NCBI GenBank assembly: GCA_026416655.1 | Contig: JAOAES010000234.1 | Location: 1 to 5,546, forward strand | DNA length: 5,546 nucleotides | Direction: 5' to 3' | From: Fimbriimonadales bacterium | Lineage (GTDB): Bacteria > Armatimonadota > Fimbriimonadia > Fimbriimonadales > GBS-DC | The notes under the pieces: model-generated | What the model was told of the DNA's origin: nothing | The model's database searches: none | The model's input: only the letters and a program-made list of their open reading frames with translations | Position numbers and translations under genes: made by a program | Shown: positions 1 through 4,791 of the stretch, piece by piece | How the letters are laid out: every line of letters starts with the position of its first letter | Position numbering within the stretch: position 1 is the first letter of the stretch

Positions 1-494
1 TAGTTACGCGCGACAATCCCGCCAATTGGAGGCGCAAGCAACGCGACCAACCCAATCAACGCGCCCGTGCCGCCCATCGCGCCCGTGCGGTTCGAACGCC
101 CGTATTCGCCCACCAGCGCGAACAGCGCAGGCACAAACACGGCGCCCGTCGCGCCATGCAACGCCCGCAGAATCATCAGCGTCGATGCATCCGAAGCAAA
201 GGGATAGAGCGCGATGAGCAACCCCGCTGCCAGCAGGCTCAGCACCATCGGCAGCCGTCGCCCGAAGCGGTCGATCAACACGCCCGAATAGACATTCGCC
301 AGCAGGTTCGCCAGCGAGTAGAGGCTCAAAATCAGTCCCGCCTGTGCATCGGTCGCCGCCAAAGCCCGCTTTGCGTAGGGGGCGAGCACAGGAACTATCG
401 CGAAGGTATCCAGAAAGGCGACCAGCGCAATCCACCCCAGCGCCAGCCATGCTGTTCGCCCCGCCGCCTGCCGTGTGTCCGTCTCCGTCTGCAT
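1..494 (-). CDS. MFS (major facilitator superfamily) transporter, N-terminal part; runs off the left edge
   Basis: This is an inner-membrane secondary transporter; only its first 164 residues lie in the window. Reading from the ATG at 494-492 gives a short polar N-terminus (MQTETDTRQAAGR) followed by five hydrophobic segments at roughly residues 17-39, 50-72, 81-97, 104-126 and 140-162. Between the second and third sits GVLIDRFGRR (71-80), which fits the conserved MFS motif A (G-x-L-x-D-R-x-G-R-R) of the loop between helices 2 and 3. The positive-inside pattern and helix spacing suit a 12-helix drug- or sugar-type MFS carrier of about 400 residues, so more than half is missing. It begins 24 nt after the glycosyltransferase stop, in the same frame, and is the third gene of the macro/glycosyltransferase operon. 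The only purine-rich site upstream (GAGGGG, 511-516) is 16 nt from the ATG, further than ideal, so the start is somewhat uncertain. Superfamily assignment is firm; substrate and direction of transport cannot be told. Confidence 0.9.
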   Translation of the reverse strand, partial: MQTETDTRQAAGRTAWLALGWIALVAFLDTFAIVPVLAPYAKRALAATDAQAGLILSLYSLANLLANVYSGVLIDRFGRRLPMVLSLLAAGLLIALYPFASDASTLMILRALHGATGAVFVPALFALVGEYGRSNRTGAMGGTGALIGLVALLAPPIGGIVARN

Positions 495-518
495 CTGAGG
501 CTTAAGGATACCCCTCGT

Positions 519-1286
519 TCAATCGCGCTTCAGAGCCTGCGCCTCTTTCTGAGGTGTGGGCACGCCGCGCCACGCATTTAGCCTCAACCACACCAGATCA
601 CGCAACATCCGCAGTCCGTCCCGCAGCAGGCGCACTTTGGAGCCTTCCTGGTGCATCCAGCGAATGGGAACCTCCGCGATTGGATAGCCCAGCCGCTGCG
701 CGTAATAAAGCGCCTCGAAGTCGAAGCTGAAACCGTTCAGCCGACAGCGCGAGAATATCTCCTGCGCCGCCTCGCGTGTAAAAAGCTTGAACCCACACTG
801 CGTGTCGTGAATGCCACGCACGGCGAGCAGCTGCACCGCTTTGTTGAAGGCGCGTCCCGCCATCTCGCGGTAGAAGGGCTGGCGCACCACGAGTTGCGAC
901 TCGCGTAGCGGACGCGAGCCGATTGCGACGGGATAGCCTTGTTTGAGATACGGCTCCAGCTTCTCCAGCTCCTCAATCGGCGTGGCGAGGTCGGCGTCGC
1001 TGAACAGAATCCATTCCCCCCGTGCCCGCAGGATCCCGTAGCGCACGGCGTAGCCCTTGCCCTGATTCGGCTGATAGGCGAGCAGCTGCACCTGCGGATG
1101 CGCCTGAGCGAAGCGTTGCACAATTGCCTCCGTCGCGTCTGTGCTGCCGTCGCTTACCACCAGAATCTCATAGGAGTCGCCACGCGCGTTCAGATACTCC
1201 ACGACGCGCTGGAGCGTGCGCTCGATGCGGGTCTCCTCGTTGTAGGCGGGAATGACCACCGACAGGCGCGGGGCAAGTTCAGCCAC
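519..1286 (-). CDS. Family 2 glycosyltransferase, dolichyl/polyprenyl-phosphate sugar synthase type (DPM1/ALG5-like)
   Basis: This is a 255-residue GT-A fold glycosyltransferase that probably moves a sugar from UDP-glucose or GDP-mannose to a polyprenyl phosphate at the cytoplasmic face of the membrane. Motifs in order: LSVVIPAYNEE (8-18, nucleotide-binding strand), VSDGSTD (44-50), NQGKGYAVRYG (74-84), SDADLATP (96-103, holding the metal-binding D-A-D), GSR (123-125), RxxAGRAFN (140-148), DTQCGFKLF (161-169), FSFDFEALYYAQRLG (186-200) and EVPIRWMHQEGSKV (205-218). This order is typical of ALG5-like dolichyl-phosphate glucosyltransferases and bacterial relatives. No transmembrane segment is visible, unlike many ArnC/GtrB relatives. 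The start is GTG, chosen because a strong Shine-Dalgarno lies just upstream. The gene overlaps the macro-domain gene by 8 nt (GTGGCTGA), indicating translational coupling, and is followed by an MFS transporter. Family assignment is firm; the sugar donor and acceptor are inferred. Confidence 0.93.
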   Translation of the reverse strand: MAELAPRLSVVIPAYNEETRIERTLQRVVEYLNARGDSYEILVVSDGSTDATEAIVQRFAQAHPQVQLLAYQPNQGKGYAVRYGILRARGEWILFSDADLATPIEELEKLEPYLKQGYPVAIGSRPLRESQLVVRQPFYREMAGRAFNKAVQLLAVRGIHDTQCGFKLFTREAAQEIFSRCRLNGFSFDFEALYYAQRLGYPIAEVPIRWMHQEGSKVRLLRDGLRMLRDLVWLRLNAWRGVPTPQKEAQALKRD

Positions 1287-1812
1287 CGAACACCTCCTGC
1301 AGGGCGCGTTCGAACGCTTCTGTCGCCTCGCGCCCGAAGAGGCAGAAGCGCACGAGCTTCAGGTTCGAACCTGCGTCCAGGTGCGCTTTGAGCGTCTCCA
1401 TCATTATCCGCGCGCCCTCGTTCAGGGGGAACCCCGCGATGCCCATCCCGATAGCGGGGAAAGCGATGCTCTCCACCTCGTGCGTCTCGGCGAGTTGCAG
1501 GCTGTGGGCGACGCTGCTGCGAATCGACTCCGCGGTTGCCTTGCCGCCCAGACGCATGCTCGCAGCGTGGATGACATAGCGCGCGGGCAGGTTCCCTGCG
1601 CCGGTAATCGCCGCCTCGCCGACCCGAATCGAGCCGTGTCGGTTGCACTCCTCCTGAATGCCGGGACCGCCTTTGCGGGCAATCGCCCCCGCCACCCCGC
1701 CGCCCAGTATCAAATCGTTGTTCGCCGCGTTCACGATCGCGTCGACGGCTTGCTCCGTGAGGTCGGCTTCCAGCACTTCAATCGCGACTCCCCGATAGGT
1801 TGTGGATGTCAT
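1279..1812 (-). CDS. Macro-domain protein, AF1521-like ADP-ribose-binding / probable de-ADP-ribosylating enzyme
   Basis: This is a 177-residue single-domain cytoplasmic protein. Visible macro-domain landmarks are EADLTEQAVDAIVNAANN (15-32), with D17 at the adenine-contacting position and the VNAAN motif; LGGGVAGAIARKGG (36-49), the glycine-rich ribose/phosphate loop; GEAAITGAGNLPARYVIHAAS (65-85); and FPAIGMGIAGFPLNEGARIM (118-137), the second phosphate loop. The glycine loop reads GGGVA rather than the GGGGVD of MacroD/YmdB proteins, so the MacroD catalytic Asp is absent and the loop resembles archaeal AF1521 (GGGVAYAI). Such proteins bind ADP-ribose, and some remove it from proteins or act on ADP-ribose-1''-phosphate or O-acetyl-ADP-ribose. 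The frame stays open 35 codons upstream, but that extension would run through tRNA-Leu, so the ATG at 1812-1810 is chosen. It heads the operon with the glycosyltransferase and MFS gene. Family is sure; the exact reaction is inferred. Confidence 0.93.
   Translation of the reverse strand: MTSTTYRGVAIEVLEADLTEQAVDAIVNAANNDLILGGGVAGAIARKGGPGIQEECNRHGSIRVGEAAITGAGNLPARYVIHAASMRLGGKATAESIRSSVAHSLQLAETHEVESIAFPAIGMGIAGFPLNEGARIMMETLKAHLDAGSNLKLVRFCLFGREATEAFERALQEVFGG
1291..1298 (-). promoter_or_regulatory. Shine-Dalgarno site fixing the GTG start of the glycosyltransferase
   Basis: On the minus strand the sequence reads AGGAGGTG, then TTCG, then the GTG start at 1286-1284. AGGAGG is a full anti-16S match placed 6 nt before the start codon. 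It lies inside the 3' end of the macro-domain gene. It supports the GTG rather than a later internal start, and it also supports coupled translation across the 8-nt gene overlap. Confidence 0.85.
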
Positions 1813-1819
1813 CGCGCTA

Positions 1820-1825
1820 ATTCTA
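1820..1825 (-). promoter_or_regulatory. Candidate -10 box for the macro-domain operon (possible leaderless start)
   Basis: On the minus strand TAGAAT (five of six match TATAAT) ends 7 nt before the ATG at 1812. Transcription from it would begin at or next to the start codon, giving a leaderless message. No good -35 box is seen 16-18 nt upstream, and the only purine-rich site (GAGGG, 1826-1830) is 13 nt from the ATG. This is suggestive only. Confidence 0.3.
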
Positions 1826-1830
1826 CCCTC

Positions 1831-1862
1831 TTGACAAACTGCCCTCCGATTTGGGGTATAAT
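1831..1862 (+). promoter_or_regulatory. Sigma-70-type promoter of the tRNA-Leu/tRNA-Val transcription unit
   Basis: A perfect -35 hexamer TTGACA (1831-1836) and a perfect -10 hexamer TATAAT (1857-1862) sit just upstream of tRNA-Leu. The spacer is 20 nt, longer than the usual 16-18. Transcription would begin near 1868-1870, giving a leader of about 5-7 nt before the tRNA at 1875. The boxes lie back to back with the start of the divergent macro-domain gene, so the two units share a 62-nt control region. Confidence 0.8.
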
Positions 1863-1874
1863 TCCCTGCGCCAC

Positions 1875-1960
1875 GCGCGGGTGGTGGAATTGGTAGACAC
1901 GCATGGTTGAGGGCCATGTGGGCGTAGCCTGTGTGGGTTCGAGTCCCACCCCGCGCACCA
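1875..1960 (+). tRNA. tRNA-Leu (anticodon GAG)
   Basis: This is an 86-nt class II tRNA with a full cloverleaf. The acceptor stem pairs GCGCGGG (1875-1881) with CCCGCGC (1950-1956), followed by discriminator A1957 and an encoded CCA (1958-1960). The D-arm is GTG/CAC with loop GAATTGGTAGA (1884-1900). The anticodon stem CATGG/CCATG (1902-1906, 1914-1918) encloses loop TTGAGGG, with anticodon GAG at 1909-1911, reading CUC and CUU. The long variable arm (1919-1932) has a GGC/GCC stem, as expected for leucine. The T-arm is GTGGG/CCCAC around TTCGAGT (1933-1949). No intron is present. Confidence 0.97.
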
Positions 1961-1961
1961 T

Positions 1962-2036
1962 GGGCGGTTAGCTCAGTGGGAGAGCGCTTCGTTCACACCG
2001 AAGAGGTCGCTGGTTCGAATCCAGCACCGCCCACCA
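1962..2036 (+). tRNA. tRNA-Val (anticodon CAC)
   Basis: This is a 75-nt tRNA. The acceptor stem pairs GGGCGGT (1962-1968) with ACCGCCC (2026-2032), followed by discriminator A2033 and an encoded CCA (2034-2036). The D-arm is GCTC/GAGC with loop AGTGGGA (1971-1985). The anticodon stem CTTCG/CGAAG (1987-1991, 1999-2003) holds loop TTCACAC, with anticodon CAC at 1994-1996, reading GUG. The variable loop is AGGTC and the T-arm is GCTGG/CCAGC around TTCGAAT (2009-2025). A35, C36 and A73 agree with valine identity. Only T1961 separates it from tRNA-Leu, so both surely come from one precursor. No intron is present. Confidence 0.97.
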
Positions 2037-2100
2037 TCAGGACTCCCTCTTAGCAGGAATACCCCACCACTTCGCGAAACTCTCCTCACAGGTGATTCGC
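2037..2100 (+). promoter_or_regulatory. Gap between tRNA-Val and the propeller gene, with its ribosome binding site
   Basis: These 64 nt hold no clear promoter and no hairpin with a U-run, so the downstream gene may be read through from the tRNA promoter. AGGTGA (2090-2095) matches the 16S anti-Shine-Dalgarno and lies 5 nt before the ATG at 2101. It overlaps the in-frame GTG at 2092, which argues against using that GTG as the start. An 8-nt perfect palindrome, TTCGCGAA, lies at 2071-2078; its meaning is unknown. Confidence 0.5.
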
Positions 2101-3537
2101 ATGAGGAAGCTGTTTGTTGTTTTGGGGATTGCGACGGCGGCGAGTCTGCTCGCGTTTGGGTGGCTGCGCCAGAACGAGATGGAGTACGCCCAGAGGAACT
2201 TTCTCATGACCACGCTTATCGGCGAGCGGAACGGCTACATCCTCACCCCGCCTGAGTTCGTGGCGCAACCGTTCATCCGTCATATCGAATGGTCGCCCGA
2301 CGGGAACTATGCGATTCTCATCCAGACCGCTGCGCGCTTCGAGGGCGAGGGGCGGAACCTGCAAGGGGATCTGCGCCACCGAGTCCTCGCGTGGAGCCGT
2401 AAGACGAAGCGTGTGAGCGTCCTCTGGGAGTCGGAGCTTACCGATATAGAGATCGACCTGCAAAGCGATGTGCAGGTGGTCTTCTTCAAAGACATGCCTG
2501 CGTGCCTCCTTGCCGTGCGCGAGGACAAGTTCAAGGGCGACTACGATAGCCCTGTCTGGGGAGTCTACCATGCGCCGCTGAACGGACGCCCTGCCAAGCT
2601 GGGACAATTCACGGGCGCGTTCCTGCTCGCACCGCCTGAAGATACGCAACGCTATGTGATTTGGTATCAGGTGGACGCCGAAACGATGAATCAGGTGCGC
2701 TACTTCTACACGCCTGTGTCTCCAGCGGGCAAACTGGCTGAACCGCTCCCCCTATCCCCTGCAGCGACGGAAATCGCGATCTACTCCTTCGTTTCAGGGA
2801 AGGGTGATGTGCAGTGGTACACTGACGGGAAGCAGGTTCTCGTGCCGCTCTTCGCGCCGCCGATGTACGATGAGGCGAACGATACTTTTATCTACAACAA
2901 GGACGCCCGTTATGTGTTGTGGAACCCACGCACGAATCAGGAGCGGGAGATTGCCCCTGCTGAGGTGCGCGCCTATGAGCCGAAGCGCGTCGCCACGCTC
3001 AGCGTAGACCACGCACGGCAGCAGTTGCAACACAAGGGCGCGCAGGGCGCGACGCTCACCACTTGGCTGGGGGAGGGCGAGGGCGCGACGCTTGTCGCCG
3101 CCGACTCCGCGCTCGCGGAAGTTTCTCCGCAGGGCGATGCGCTGCTCTATGTGGCGCATGGCGCGGCGTTCTACCGTTCACTGATTGTCCTCTCGCGCGA
3201 CGATCTGCGCCAGATGGACGAGGAGGCGAAAATCGCGCAGTATGTCTCGCAAGGCAAGCAGATTGGGCTTGCGATGATGATGTACGCGATGGATTATGAA
3301 GAAACCTTCCCGCCCAACTTCGGCAACGAGGGTGTGGCGGATGTGCTGCAGCCTTATTTGAGGAACCGCGGGCTTTTTGAGGTGGACGGCGCGTTCGCGT
3401 TCCACTATCGGATGAACGGGCAGAGCCTCGCGAATATCGTGACCCCCGCCGAGACGGAGGTGGGCTACCTGCAGTTGTCCAACGGGCGCGTGGTCATCTA
3501 TGCGGACGGGCATGTGAAGTGGCGACCGAACCGATGA
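2101..3537 (+). CDS. Membrane-anchored propeller-like protein with a C-terminal prepilin-like (DUF1559 / H-X9-DG-type) segment
   Basis: This 478-residue protein has no assigned function. Residues 1-21 (MRKLFVVLGIATAASLLAFGW) form one hydrophobic segment, a signal anchor or uncleaved signal peptide, which puts the rest outside the cytoplasmic membrane. Residues about 55-365 are beta-rich, with propeller-type blade signatures IEWSPDGNYAILIQ (62-75) and AEVSPQGDALLYVA (339-352), like TolB/PD40-type repeats. The C-terminus differs: AKIAQYVSQGKQIGLAMMMYAMDYEETFPP (376-405) resembles the segment of DUF1559/prepilin-like proteins that usually reads 'SNLKQIGLAxxMYAxDYxExFPP', and the end, NGRVVIYADGHVKWRPNR, matches their terminal 'FADGHVKW'. 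The family's histidine ten residues before the DG is leucine here (L459), and the usual Cys and SNL before KQIG are gone. The ATG at 2101 is preferred over GTG at 2092 because of the ribosome site. It may sense or display something at the cell surface; that is a guess. Confidence 0.85.
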   Translation: MRKLFVVLGIATAASLLAFGWLRQNEMEYAQRNFLMTTLIGERNGYILTPPEFVAQPFIRHIEWSPDGNYAILIQTAARFEGEGRNLQGDLRHRVLAWSRKTKRVSVLWESELTDIEIDLQSDVQVVFFKDMPACLLAVREDKFKGDYDSPVWGVYHAPLNGRPAKLGQFTGAFLLAPPEDTQRYVIWYQVDAETMNQVRYFYTPVSPAGKLAEPLPLSPAATEIAIYSFVSGKGDVQWYTDGKQVLVPLFAPPMYDEANDTFIYNKDARYVLWNPRTNQEREIAPAEVRAYEPKRVATLSVDHARQQLQHKGAQGATLTTWLGEGEGATLVAADSALAEVSPQGDALLYVAHGAAFYRSLIVLSRDDLRQMDEEAKIAQYVSQGKQIGLAMMMYAMDYEETFPPNFGNEGVADVLQPYLRNRGLFEVDGAFAFHYRMNGQSLANIVTPAETEVGYLQLSNGRVVIYADGHVKWRPNR

Positions 3538-3557
3538 GGCGTGAATCTCGGGTTTTT
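3531..3557 (+). terminator. Weak candidate terminator of the propeller gene
   Basis: CCGA (3531-3534), overlapping the end of the gene, can pair with TCGG (3548-3551), and a T5 run follows at 3553-3557. A four-pair stem with a 13-nt loop is poor for an intrinsic terminator, so this is only the best candidate on the plus strand. Confidence 0.2.
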
Positions 3558-3573
3558 ACCTCAGTGATGAGGT
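3558..3573. repeat. Perfect hairpin ACCTCA-GTGA-TGAGGT
   Basis: A perfect 6-bp inverted repeat with a 4-nt GTGA loop (GNRA type on the plus strand) starts 20 nt after the propeller gene's stop codon. It has no T-run after it on either strand. It could protect the 3' end of the plus-strand message or be left after processing. Confidence 0.5.
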
Positions 3574-3638
3574 TGGCGCGGGTGGTTGTACCAGCGAAAG
3601 TAAGGCGATTCGATTTCTCACGGCAGTGTGCTGCTTCT

Positions 3639-3660
3639 GACAGGGAGATTTTGCCCTGTC
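3639..3660. repeat. Perfect hairpin GACAGGG / CCCTGTC
   Basis: A 7-bp perfect inverted repeat (3639-3645 with 3654-3660) encloses the 8-nt loop AGATTTTG. It lies 57 nt beyond the kinase stop codon in its direction of reading. No T-run follows on either strand, so intrinsic termination is doubtful; a factor-dependent or 3'-stabilising role is possible. Confidence 0.45.
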
Positions 3661-3716
3661 GCTGAACTCAGCACAGGCGCCGGTGGACTGGGGGCTGAGA
3701 CGATCCAACACATGTC

Positions 3717-4790
3717 TCAACCCTCGCGCAGAGGTTCGCCCAGCTCCGTGCCGTCGGGCAGGATACGCAGATACCCCAGTTGTACCCACCGCACAGGTTG
3801 AACGGAGCGCACAGGGGTCAACACTGTGAGCGTGCGCGCCTTGTAGTCTAACGTTTCGATAAGCCCCAAGCCAAAACACCGCCCTGTGTAGTCAATCAGT
3901 CCCACCAGCAGATTATGGTACGCTGATTGGGGCAACATCACCAGCTTGTTCACATTCGCAAGGGTCATCAGGGTCTCGATTTGCGCGTCGCTGAGAGGCT
4001 GGCGCACAATCAAGTGAAGCGAGTCGCCTACCATCTCGGCGTGGAGCAGTTCGGCGCGGATCTGGTCGGCAAAGAAGCGTTTGCGTGCGTTGGAGAGAGT
4101 CTGCCCTGAGCCAAGTCGCCTGCCAGTGAAACGGAACTGCTCCAGCGGGAGCGTGTGGGAGATTGCTTTCTCAAAATAGCGCGCGAAGGCGGCGCGGCGG
4201 TGCTGTGCCCGATGGGGGGGCGACTTGCGCAAGATGCTCTTGGGTACACCTAACTCATACAGTTTCCAGTCGGCGCGCAGGCGCAAAGCATCCAGAGTCG
4301 GTTCCAGTTCATCAGCACGTTGCAGCGCCACAATCGCCTGGGGGCGCAGCAAGTCGACGAGCATAATCTTGTACGCCCGCCCGTGCCAGCCGCCGATGTA
4401 GCCGTCGGTGTCCACAATGACGCTATCAGGTTGAAGGGGATTCAAATCGTCCAGCACACGCCGCGCCCCGGTCAACGCCAGCGACACATGACGCACAGGT
4501 GACACATCCCCTAAAAACGCCATACTGTTAGGAGTTAGCTCATGCAACAGTTCGTAGGGCTTATTAATCAGCACACTGCTGAAGGCGGCGGGCGGTCCCA
4601 CTGTGGTCTGCCCCACATCCAAATCCACGAAGCCAACACTGCGCCCCGATTGCTGCTGCAGTTTGAGCAGCAACGAGCAGAAAGTCGATTTGCCCACATC
4701 CGTTGCGCCCAGCACGAGGATGGTTCCGCTCAGGGGAACAAGCTCGTCTACGGCTTCTTGCCACTCCGGGTACAGCTCGCGCCAGCGCAT
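3717..4790 (-). CDS. Clp1/Grc3/Nol9-type polynucleotide 5'-hydroxyl kinase
   Basis: This 357-residue P-loop protein probably transfers the ATP gamma-phosphate to 5'-OH ends of RNA or DNA. Visible elements: Walker A GATDVGKST (28-36); VDLDVGQTTVGPPA (55-68), the Clp1/Grc3 hallmark 'DxDxGQ...PP' that combines Walker B and substrate-binding residues; FLGDVSPVRH (92-101), matching the family's 'FxGxxSPxxH'; VIVDTDGYIGG (124-134), matching 'VINTxGWxxG'; and an arginine-rich lid, RKSPPHRAQHRRAAFARYF (188-206). The C-terminal part (about 250-345), with LVGLIDYTGRCFGLGLIETLDY and VLTPV, resembles the end domain of archaeal Clp1-like kinases, and the length is close to those (about 360 residues) rather than to eukaryotic Clp1. 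Eukaryotic members act in tRNA splicing, mRNA 3' processing and rRNA processing; bacterial roles are poorly defined. It starts 1 nt after the nadC stop (TAACATG), so it is translationally coupled. Family sure; substrate inferred. Confidence 0.9.
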   Translation of the reverse strand: MRWRELYPEWQEAVDELVPLSGTILVLGATDVGKSTFCSLLLKLQQQSGRSVGFVDLDVGQTTVGPPAAFSSVLINKPYELLHELTPNSMAFLGDVSPVRHVSLALTGARRVLDDLNPLQPDSVIVDTDGYIGGWHGRAYKIMLVDLLRPQAIVALQRADELEPTLDALRLRADWKLYELGVPKSILRKSPPHRAQHRRAAFARYFEKAISHTLPLEQFRFTGRRLGSGQTLSNARKRFFADQIRAELLHAEMVGDSLHLIVRQPLSDAQIETLMTLANVNKLVMLPQSAYHNLLVGLIDYTGRCFGLGLIETLDYKARTLTVLTPVRSVQPVRWVQLGYLRILPDGTELGEPLREG

Positions 4791-4791
4791 G

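Larger units (their letters stand above)
3538..3716. other. Convergent intergenic region without a gene
   Basis: These 179 nt separate two converging genes. No ORF with a plausible start and family resemblance was found, and no RNA gene was recognised. The region holds two compact hairpins (3558-3573 and 3639-3660) and a T5 run at 3553-3557. It also holds the inverted pair CTCAGC (3667-3672) / GCTGAG (3694-3699). It probably serves transcription termination from both sides. Confidence 0.6.

Noticed and set aside
4..450. A 148-residue minus-strand reading frame over the MFS region
   Set aside because: It is Gly/Arg/Asp-rich with no family features; the neighbouring minus-strand frame from 494 encodes clear MFS helices and motif A.
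1252..1896. A 214-residue plus-strand reading frame opposite the macro-domain gene
   Set aside because: It is antisense to a well-supported gene, overlaps the tRNA-Leu 5' end, and its translation shows no recognisable motif; it is a product of high GC.
1813..1917. A 35-residue N-terminal extension of the macro-domain protein, starting at 1917
   Set aside because: It would run through the tRNA-Leu gene and across its promoter; the extra residues look nothing like a macro domain, and the ATG at 1812 begins at the usual family start.
2092..2100. GTG at 2092 as the start of the propeller gene
   Set aside because: This GTG is part of AGGTGA, the likely ribosome site for the ATG at 2101, and no other ribosome site lies before it.
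2086..2649. A 187-residue minus-strand reading frame opposite the propeller gene
   Set aside because: It is antisense to the better frame, which has a ribosome site, a signal anchor and a recognisable C-terminal tail.
3639..3660. Hairpin GACAGGG/CCCTGTC as an intrinsic terminator
   Set aside because: The stem is good, but no run of T follows it on either strand, so it does not meet the usual definition.
3556..3879. A small minus-strand gene in the convergent gap
   Set aside because: Much of the 107-residue frame overlaps the end of the kinase gene in another frame, and the rest shows no motif or ribosome site.
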